Origin: Bacteroidota bacterium
Lineage (GTDB): Bacteria > Bacteroidota > Bacteroidia > NS11-12g > UBA955
Reading direction: 5' to 3'
Assembly: GCA_009918425.1 (NCBI GenBank)
Contig: RGEC01000105.1
Coordinates: forward strand, 1-7,706
DNA: 7,706 bases
Shown: positions 1 through 5,326 of the stretch, piece by piece
How the letters are laid out: every line of letters begins with the position of its first letter
How positions within the stretch are numbered: the first letter of the stretch is position 1
Program-made: the position numbers and the translations under genes
The notes under the pieces: generated by a model
What the model saw: the letters and a program-made list of their open reading frames with translations, nothing else
Databases searched by the model: none
What the model was told of the DNA's origin: nothing

Positions 1-1236
1 ATGATTCAGCGCGAACTCATCCGGGTGAGTGGTGAAATTGCACACGAAGCATTTGATGATTCTGAAGACAGTTTTGTATTGCTGGATGAAAGCGAACGTA
101 AGCTTTACGAAATTAAAAATAACGGACTGAAGCGCAATTTTCAGGACATTGATACATTGGTAAACCGCGCCCTTAAAGACCTGGAAGAGCGCAGCAAAAC
201 CGAAACAGATGGCATTACGGGTGTGGCTTCCGGATTCTCTGACCTTGACAGAATTACGGCCGGCTGGCAACCCAGCGATCTGATTATTCTGGCTGCGCGA
301 CCTGCCATGGGTAAAACGGCTTTTGCACTATCGCTTGTGAGAAATGCAGCGGTGGACTTTAAAAAATCGGTGATGATATTTTCACTGGAAATGGCCGATG
401 TTCAGCTGGTAAACCGCCTTATCAGTGCGGAAGCCGAAGTGGCTGCCGACAAAATCAGGAAGAGTGATCTCACCGAACAGGAGTGGCAGCGATTACACAG
501 CAAAACCGTAAGCCTGAGCCAAAGCAAAATCTTTATTGATGACACTCCCCAACTGAATATTTTTGACCTGAACGCCAAATGCCGCAGGGTGCATTCACAG
601 CACGGTCTGGATATGGTTGTGGTTGATTACCTACAACTGCTTAGACATGAAACCAAGGGTCAGGGTAACCGTGAACAGGAAATTGCATTTATATCGCGCT
701 CTCTCAAAGGTTTGGCGAAAGAACTGAGTGTTCCTGTTATTGCGCTGGCACAGCTTAGCCGTGAAGTCGAAAAACGAAACAATAAAAGACCACAGCTATC
801 CGATTTACGTGAATCAGGATCTATAGAACAGGATGCTGATATGGTTATGTTTCTCTACAGAGATGAATATTACCAGAAGACAGCAGGCGGCAACGAAAAT
901 GCCCAAAAAGGCCCCGATGCCTATAACAATTATGGTGTGGATGGACTTACCGAGATACTGATTGGGAAAAACCGCCATGGTGCCGTTGGCTCTGCTTTCA
1001 CCAAGTTCATCAATCACTACAGTAAGTTTGTGGATTTGTCTCCCGAAGAAAGGGTGCTTATACAAAGTCAGAACAACAACTATGACAGTGGATATTCCCA
1101 TGAACCGGCCACCCAAACCCTGCCAAGCAAGATGAACAATGCGTCAGACATGCTTCTTGATGATGACAACCGCGACAGCTGGAACCATCTGGGTGGCGCA
1201 GGGGCCAATATTATCGAGGATACTGACGATTTTTAA
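1..1236 (+). CDS. dnaB: Replicative DNA helicase DnaB, 3' part (5' end cut by window)
   Basis: DnaB is the hexameric ATP-driven helicase that unwinds DNA at the replication fork and contacts primase. The 411 visible residues hold the linker (about 1-70) and the complete RecA-like C-terminal ATPase. Visible motifs are a Walker A ARPAMGKT at 99-106, the FSLEM segment with the likely catalytic Glu130, a Walker B strand ending in VVDYLQLL at 207-214, AQLSREVEKR at 250-259, the DLRESGSIEQDAD block at 268-280, and the KNRHG arginine-finger region at 323-327. The ATG at base 1 is an internal Met: DnaB needs an N-terminal primase-binding domain, and roughly 100-120 residues are missing to the left. 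Residues about 357-411 are a polar, acidic, probably disordered tail ending EDTDDF. The gene ends at a strong hairpin and faces the convergent protease gene. The identification is secure; only the 5' limit is unknown. Confidence 0.97.
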   Translation: MIQRELIRVSGEIAHEAFDDSEDSFVLLDESERKLYEIKNNGLKRNFQDIDTLVNRALKDLEERSKTETDGITGVASGFSDLDRITAGWQPSDLIILAARPAMGKTAFALSLVRNAAVDFKKSVMIFSLEMADVQLVNRLISAEAEVAADKIRKSDLTEQEWQRLHSKTVSLSQSKIFIDDTPQLNIFDLNAKCRRVHSQHGLDMVVVDYLQLLRHETKGQGNREQEIAFISRSLKGLAKELSVPVIALAQLSREVEKRNNKRPQLSDLRESGSIEQDADMVMFLYRDEYYQKTAGGNENAQKGPDAYNNYGVDGLTEILIGKNRHGAVGSAFTKFINHYSKFVDLSPEERVLIQSQNNNYDSGYSHEPATQTLPSKMNNASDMLLDDDNRDSWNHLGGAGANIIEDTDDF

Positions 1237-1245
1237 TTCCATAAA

Positions 1246-1270
1246 AAAACCCTGACTGCGTCAGGGTTTT
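1246..1270. terminator. Bidirectional intrinsic terminator between dnaB and htrA
   Basis: CCCTGAC (1250-1256) pairs with GTCAGGG (1260-1266) around a TGC triloop. Flanking AAAA (1246-1249) and TTTT (1267-1270) extend the stem to 11 bp. It lies 9 bases after the dnaB stop and 23 bases beyond the htrA stop, between two convergent genes. The A-tract at 1243-1249 gives a seven-T tail for transcripts on the minus strand, while the plus strand gets only four T. It should therefore terminate both genes, and htrA more efficiently. Confidence 0.88.
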
Positions 1271-1293
1271 CACATCAAAATACATACACTGTA

Positions 1294-2805
1294 TTATTCT
1301 TCTGCATCGGAAGACGCCGGAATCTTAACAGCGATGATTTTCTCTTTACCATCGGCAGTTTTGCCTTCAATGGTTATGGCTCCACGAAGTGTTTTTAAGG
1401 TAGCAACAGCACCCTGAACACTATAAACGGGTTCGTTATTTATATGCGTAATGAAAAAGCCTTCGGGAATGCCGGCATCTTTAAATGCGCCTTTCGACAC
1501 ACTTTTTACTTTCACGGCATTCTTTAATCCCATTGCCTGCCTTTCCTCGCGGGTAGCGTTTTCAAACTCCATACCCATAATACCGGCAGTGGTTTCAGGG
1601 GATGCAGATTCAATGGTTGTTTTACCACTTTCACTCAGCAACACAGCAAACAAATCCTGGGTTGAAGATTTGCGGCGAATTGTAATTTTTATCTTGTCGC
1701 CGGGACGGCTCTTGCCTATTTCTTCCTGAAGACGGCTGCTGCTGTTTACCTCTACATCGTTGATTTTTAATATCACATCGCCCTTTTTTACACCCGCTTT
1801 TTGCGCAGCACCATCCTCAATAACCTCCGCAACAAATACCCCCTGTAAATCAGGAAATCCTTTATCATCAGCAATTTTCTGATTGATGTCCTGGATAGAA
1901 ACACCAAGCAAACCTCGCTGAACCTTGCCATATTTCATTATGTCATTCACTACTTTTTTCACCAGATCTACCGGAATGGCAAAAGCATATCCTGTGTAAG
2001 AACCGGTCTCTGAAGCAATGGCCGTATTAATTCCTATGAGCTCACCCGCAGTATTGACAAGGGCTCCGCCTGAATTCCCGGGATTGATAGCAGCATCTGT
2101 CTGAATGAAATTCTCAATGGCATATTTATTTCCTTTGCTGCGGATAAGATCAATATTTCTGCCCAAAGCACTCACAATTCCAACCGTTACTGTGCTTTCA
2201 AGGTTAAAGGGATTTCCCACAGCTACAACCCAGTTACCTACTTTTACGCCACTGCTGTTTCCCAGTTTCATAAATGGCAATCCGCTTTCACCAATGCGCA
2301 ATAATGCCAGGTCTGTATTTTTGTCAGTACCCAGCACTTCAGCCACATACGTACGTTTGTCATTTAATACCACTTCTACTTTGGTTGCACCCTCCACTAC
2401 ATGATTGTTGGTAACAATGTAACCATCATCGCTGAGAATTACACCGCTGCCTGAACCTGCCCTGGGTCCTGGGTTTTCAAACCTGAATCCCGGATTTCCA
2501 AAAAAATCGAACGGATCCATCGGGTTTGACTCACTTTTTCCGGAATTGGCACTGCCAATGCTGGTTTTGATGTGGACTACAGCAGGAGTTGCCACTTCAG
2601 CCACCCCCGCAAAATCAAAAGCCGGGTTTGGATTTAAACCGGCATACCTGGCAAGCTGGTTGCTGTTTTGCTGCTTCGACTCAATGGTGTTGTCTGCCGA
2701 AATCCTGGTTATGACTGCCACGGCACTGAGAGACACCAATCCTCCCAAAGAACCTGCCAGCAGCAGGCCCATCCATTTTGATTTGTTCATGAACTTTTCC
2801 ATCAT
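1294..2805 (-). CDS. HtrA/DegP-family periplasmic serine protease with two PDZ domains
   Basis: Members of this family degrade or refold misfolded envelope proteins. The 503-residue product has a basic N-terminus and a hydrophobic segment (about 12-33) that exports or anchors it. A trypsin-like domain (about 66-290) carries the full triad: His135 in TNNHVV, Asp165 in NTDLALL and Ser245 in NPGNSGG. The loop at about 85-116 is rich in Gly, Pro and Phe and matches the DegP/DegQ LA-loop position. PDZ1 spans about 297-392 (opening RGLLGVSIQ) and a more divergent PDZ2 spans about 405-495. Length and order fit DegP/DegQ rather than DegS, which has one PDZ. There is no lipobox and no clear Ala-X-Ala cleavage site, so it could stay membrane-anchored. 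The start may instead be the Met at codon 6 (2788-2790), which gives a more typical signal-sequence n-region. The gene is divergent from the sigma operon and convergent with dnaB. The family call is firm, but the DegP versus DegQ symbol cannot be decided. Confidence 0.95.
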   Translation of the reverse strand: MMEKFMNKSKWMGLLLAGSLGGLVSLSAVAVITRISADNTIESKQQNSNQLARYAGLNPNPAFDFAGVAEVATPAVVHIKTSIGSANSGKSESNPMDPFDFFGNPGFRFENPGPRAGSGSGVILSDDGYIVTNNHVVEGATKVEVVLNDKRTYVAEVLGTDKNTDLALLRIGESGLPFMKLGNSSGVKVGNWVVAVGNPFNLESTVTVGIVSALGRNIDLIRSKGNKYAIENFIQTDAAINPGNSGGALVNTAGELIGINTAIASETGSYTGYAFAIPVDLVKKVVNDIMKYGKVQRGLLGVSIQDINQKIADDKGFPDLQGVFVAEVIEDGAAQKAGVKKGDVILKINDVEVNSSSRLQEEIGKSRPGDKIKITIRRKSSTQDLFAVLLSESGKTTIESASPETTAGIMGMEFENATREERQAMGLKNAVKVKSVSKGAFKDAGIPEGFFITHINNEPVYSVQGAVATLKTLRGAITIEGKTADGKEKIIAVKIPASSDAEE

Positions 2806-2816
2806 ATTTTATCAAT

Positions 2817-2846
2817 CAAATTTTGTTCCGAAATTCTAACTGCAAA
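2817..2846 (-). promoter_or_regulatory. Possible promoter for the htrA-type gene
   Basis: Read on the minus strand, TTTG (2843-2846) is followed after 18 bases by AAAATTTG (2817-2824), one mismatch from the Bacteroidetes -7 consensus TAnnTTTG with acceptable spacing. The -7 box sits only 11 bases from the annotated ATG, leaving a very short leader. If translation begins at codon 6, the leader is about 20 bases. The region is AT-rich, so a chance match is possible. Confidence 0.27.
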
Positions 2847-2862
2847 ACGCATGCATTTCTTG

Positions 2863-2870
2863 TATTTTTG
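2863..2870 (+). promoter_or_regulatory. Bacteroidetes-type -7 promoter element of the sigma operon
   Basis: TATTTTTG is an exact match to TAnnTTTG, the -7 element used by the Bacteroidetes primary sigma factor. It lies 48 bases upstream of the ATG at 2919, which leaves room for a leader of about 40-45 bases. I find no TTG/TTTG -33 box 17-23 bases further upstream, so the promoter may be weak, activator-dependent or read by another sigma factor. Its position argues against the longer reading frame starting with TTG at 2823. Confidence 0.45.
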
Positions 2871-2881
2871 AAGCAGGTATT

Positions 2882-2903
2882 TACCCTTTTCGACGTAAGG
2901 GTA
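2882..2903 (+). repeat. Inverted repeat / leader hairpin before the sigma gene
   Basis: TACCCTT (2882-2888) and AAGGGTA (2897-2903) are perfect 7-base inverted repeats separated by 8 bases. The element lies between the predicted -7 box and the ATG at 2919. It could form a hairpin in the mRNA leader ending 15 bases before the start codon, or act as an operator for a dimeric repressor. It lacks a T-tract, so it is not an ordinary terminator. Confidence 0.45.
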
Positions 2904-2918
2904 TTAAGTATCTGTGAA

Positions 2919-3488
2919 ATGTCTGAAACTGCATCAAGCAAAGACCGTGAACTGCTGGACCGTATTCAGTCCGGTGACAGAGAAGCCCTGGTCAGTATCT
3001 ACAAAGGTCACTACAGCATGATACGCAGCTATGTAATTAAGAATCAGGGGCGTGATGAAGATGCAGAAGACCTGCTGCAGGATGCTCTAATTGTACTATG
3101 GCAAAAAGTACAGCAAGGTAACTTTGTTCTAAGCAGCAAACTGAGTACCTACATAATGGCTATTTGTAAAAACCTTTGGCTAAAACGACTTGGCAAATTG
3201 CAAAGGATGGATGGAGAAGACAAGATTTTACCCCACCTTCATATTTGTGCTGACAATTTTTCAGAGGCGTCAGATTTTAAGCACCTTCAAAAGGCACTTG
3301 ATGAAATTGGCGATACCTGCAGGCAGCTGCTTATGTTATTCTATTTTGATGGACACGACATGGAACAGATCGCCCGTAAAATGGATTTTGCCAATGCCGA
3401 TACTGCCAAAGCCAAGAAATATCAATGTTTCAAAAAACTGGAAAACCTAATCAAAAGTCGTTTTTCAAAATCTGATTTTATTTCATGA
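2919..3488 (+). CDS. ECF-like RNA polymerase sigma factor (sigma-70 family)
   Basis: This is an alternative sigma factor that would direct RNA polymerase to a small regulon. The 189 residues hold a sigma region 2 domain (about 20-95) with the characteristic DAEDLLQDAL at 48-57 followed by LW at 60-61, and a region 4 helix-turn-helix domain (about 122-180). Region 4 contains LDEIGDTCRQLLMLFYFDG, the EQIARKM helix, and a recognition helix around AKAKKYQCFKKL. There is no region 1.1 or region 3, as expected for the ECF type. I chose ATG 2919 over an in-frame TTG at 2823: the extra 32 residues are unlike the family and cover the likely promoter. No Shine-Dalgarno sequence is visible. The stop codon overlaps the next gene as ATGA, so that gene, a single-pass membrane protein, is probably its anti-sigma partner. 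I cannot assign an ECF subgroup. Confidence 0.9.
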   Translation: MSETASSKDRELLDRIQSGDREALVSIYKGHYSMIRSYVIKNQGRDEDAEDLLQDALIVLWQKVQQGNFVLSSKLSTYIMAICKNLWLKRLGKLQRMDGEDKILPHLHICADNFSEASDFKHLQKALDEIGDTCRQLLMLFYFDGHDMEQIARKMDFANADTAKAKKYQCFKKLENLIKSRFSKSDFIS

Positions 3489-4507
3489 ATGAATTTGATC
3501 CGGATATAGACTTGATTGACCGCTACCTGCGTGGCGAATTGAAAGATGCCGAACATGCGGCATTCATGACAAAATTGCAGGCTGATGCCACCTTTAAGAA
3601 AGAGGTCCAAAACCGGGAAAGGCTGGCAGCCGCCGTATATGCCTACGGACATGCGGAAATGAAGAAGTATTTGCGTCAGAAAACAAGGCACAGAGGTATT
3701 TTCAGTCTGAGCAAAAAGACATGGTATTTTGCTGCTGCATCGGTCCTGCTAATCGCGTTTTCATCGGTTATAATAATCTGGAAAATGAATCAGGGCGAAA
3801 ACAGACTACCCATCATTACAAAAACCAATCAGGATCCTGAAGTACGGGAGAAACCGGCTGTATCATCCGATTCAAGAGTGAAGACGCCTAATGACAGTAA
3901 TAAAAGTAATGAAGAAATTGTTGCAGGCAATACTGAAACATCTGCGCCACCATTGGAATCCGGCGATGAAAGCGATGATGCGGACGTAGCTGAGTCCGAG
4001 CCCATCATCATTGCTTCAAACGTGCCGGCTGTTGCCATAGACTTGAACAACTCTGCGGAAGACGCACAGAAATCCCTGAAAACAGAAGCAACAGAAATGA
4101 GACAATCCAGAACAGTCGAGGCGTCTGATCAGCCTGTTGCTGCATCCGGTCAGGTAGCAAAGACCAAGCCGGCAAGTCCTGTGGAGAATTCAGCCAGCGA
4201 TTTCAAGCAACCCGCCAAGATAAGAAACAAAAAAGCTGCCGTGCGTTTTTCCTTTACTTTTTGTGAAACACCCCGGAATAAACCCATGGTTGAAGTAGAG
4301 AAAAACAACGACATTTATATTGTGCGTTGCTTTGATATTGTTTATGGCAATCCCCTGGTGTATGAATGGCAGAACAGATTTTTCCTCAACAGCGGATTTA
4401 AAACCTATGAATTAAAAAATCTGCCTGCTCAAAACGGCCAGAAAATTCCTGCGACAGATGCTTCTGAAGTAACCGATCCCACCATCCTAAAATTAATAGG
4501 CCAATGA
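3485..4507 (+). CDS. Putative transmembrane anti-sigma factor
   Basis: This probably holds the upstream sigma factor inactive at the inner membrane until an envelope signal frees it. The 340 residues fall into four parts. A cytosolic helical domain (1-78) opens with IDRYLRGELKDAEHAAF, the pattern of Bacteroidetes anti-sigma N-termini. A single transmembrane helix spans about 79-99, with WYFAAASVLLIAF and flanking Lys. A polar linker (about 100-250) is rich in Ser, Glu, Asp, Ala and Lys and looks disordered. A compact periplasmic C-terminal domain (about 251-340) has alternating strand-like segments and the only two cysteines, Cys260 and Cys282. There is no HxxxCxxC motif, so it is not a zinc-binding ZAS anti-sigma factor. 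I do not recognise the C-terminal domain. The start overlaps the sigma stop (ATGA) and the stop overlaps the dapF start (ATGA). The anti-sigma role rests on position, the N-terminal pattern and topology. Confidence 0.72.
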   Translation: MNEFDPDIDLIDRYLRGELKDAEHAAFMTKLQADATFKKEVQNRERLAAAVYAYGHAEMKKYLRQKTRHRGIFSLSKKTWYFAAASVLLIAFSSVIIIWKMNQGENRLPIITKTNQDPEVREKPAVSSDSRVKTPNDSNKSNEEIVAGNTETSAPPLESGDESDDADVAESEPIIIASNVPAVAIDLNNSAEDAQKSLKTEATEMRQSRTVEASDQPVAASGQVAKTKPASPVENSASDFKQPAKIRNKKAAVRFSFTFCETPRNKPMVEVEKNNDIYIVRCFDIVYGNPLVYEWQNRFFLNSGFKTYELKNLPAQNGQKIPATDASEVTDPTILKLIGQ

Positions 4508-5271
4508 GTATTCCTTTTGTGAAATATCAGGGGACTGGAAATGATTTTATCCTCATTGATGCAAGAAATGGCATACCATCCGGTATGGATGTGGCCCGAT
4601 TGTGCCACAGGCACTATGGTGTGGGCGCTGACGGATTAATGTATCTGACTGCCGAACCCGGTTATGATTTTGGCATGGTCTATTACAACAGCGATGGCAA
4701 AATAAGTTCCATGTGCGGAAATGGCGGACGCTGCATTGCACATTTTGCCCATTCACTGGGTTTGGGTACCAATGGTGAACTAAACTTTCTGGCGGTTGAC
4801 GGGCCGCACATTGCTAAAATTTCCGACAATCAGGTTATTCTGCAAATGAAAGACGTAGCGCAATGGGAAATCAGGAATGACAATACAGTCATTATCAATA
4901 CAGGATCACCCCATTATGTTCAGTTTACGCAGGAAAATCCTAAAAAGGCAGATTTAATTGGTTTTGCCCACAGCATTCGCTATGGCAATGAGTTTGGGGC
5001 AGATGGCATCAATGTGAATCTGGTAAGGGTGGATGGCCGTGAATTGCATATGCGGACTTATGAAAGGGGCGTAGAAGACGAAACGCTAAGCTGTGGCACA
5101 GGTGTAACAGCGGCTGTACTTGCACACAATATAATCAATCATGTGCAAGGGCCTGTAGTGGTGAATACCCCGGGTGGTGTGTTGTCCGTTTCCTTCCATT
5201 TCAGCAACAATCGTTATTCTAATATACTCTTACAGGGCCCTGCGGTCAGGGTATTTAGCGGGGTGTTGTAA
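4504..5271 (+). CDS. dapF: Diaminopimelate epimerase
   Basis: DapF is a cytosolic, PLP-independent epimerase that converts LL-diaminopimelate to meso-diaminopimelate, the lysine precursor and peptidoglycan cross-linking residue. The 255 residues cover both halves of the fold, slightly shorter than the roughly 274 of E. coli. Motifs are KYQGTGNDFILID at 7-19, GVGADGL at 39-45, SSMCGNGGRC at 68-77 with catalytic Cys71, NTGSPHYV at 132-139, GADGINVNLV at 165-174, and YERGVEDETLSCGTG at 186-200 with catalytic Cys197. NTPGGVLSV follows at 221-229. Both catalytic cysteines and their oxyanion-hole loops are intact, so the enzyme should be active. The ATG overlaps the stop of the putative anti-sigma gene (ATGA), so translation is probably coupled and expression follows the sigma operon unless there is an internal promoter. 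The gene ends at a hairpin shared with the convergent propeller gene. Confidence 0.97.
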   Translation: MSIPFVKYQGTGNDFILIDARNGIPSGMDVARLCHRHYGVGADGLMYLTAEPGYDFGMVYYNSDGKISSMCGNGGRCIAHFAHSLGLGTNGELNFLAVDGPHIAKISDNQVILQMKDVAQWEIRNDNTVIINTGSPHYVQFTQENPKKADLIGFAHSIRYGNEFGADGINVNLVRVDGRELHMRTYERGVEDETLSCGTGVTAAVLAHNIINHVQGPVVVNTPGGVLSVSFHFSNNRYSNILLQGPAVRVFSGVL

Positions 5272-5274
5272 AAA

Positions 5275-5305
5275 AAACTGCCGATCTCAAAGAGACCGGC
5301 AGTTT
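5275..5305. terminator. Bidirectional terminator between dapF and the propeller gene
   Basis: AAACTGCCG (5275-5283) pairs with CGGCAGTTT (5297-5305). After one A-C mismatch, TCTC (5285-5288) pairs with GAGA (5292-5295) around an AAA loop. The eight-A run at 5270-5277 becomes a T-tract for the minus-strand gene, which ends at 5327. On the plus strand only TTT followed by AAGG comes after the stem, so termination of dapF may be weaker. Confidence 0.85.
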
Positions 5306-5326
5306 AAGGATTGTAGTAATTTTGGG

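Noticed and set aside
1..3. ATG at base 1 as the dnaB start
   Set aside because: The residues that follow match the DnaB linker, and the essential N-terminal domain is missing, so this is an internal Met at a window cut and not a truncated gene.
814..1116. Minus-strand reading frame of about 100 codons inside dnaB
   Set aside because: It lies antisense to the conserved DnaB ATPase core, has no recognisable domain, and no promoter is evident.
1451..2839. Three plus-strand reading frames antisense to the HtrA-type gene
   Set aside because: They are shadows of a well-conserved protease gene and encode no recognisable proteins.
2823..2918. Longer sigma-factor reading frame beginning with TTG at 2823
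   Set aside because: The extra 32 residues do not resemble a sigma N-terminus. They overlap the likely -7 element and leader hairpin, and an ATG at 2919 places region 2 at the usual distance from the start.
3489..3491. Second ATG four bases after the anti-sigma start
   Set aside because: It is out of frame with the anti-sigma gene and opens no sizeable reading frame there.
3782..4234. Low-complexity linker region as a tandem repeat or a frameshift scar
   Set aside because: The frame is continuous, the residues are varied rather than periodic, and the downstream domain and dapF overlap remain in register.
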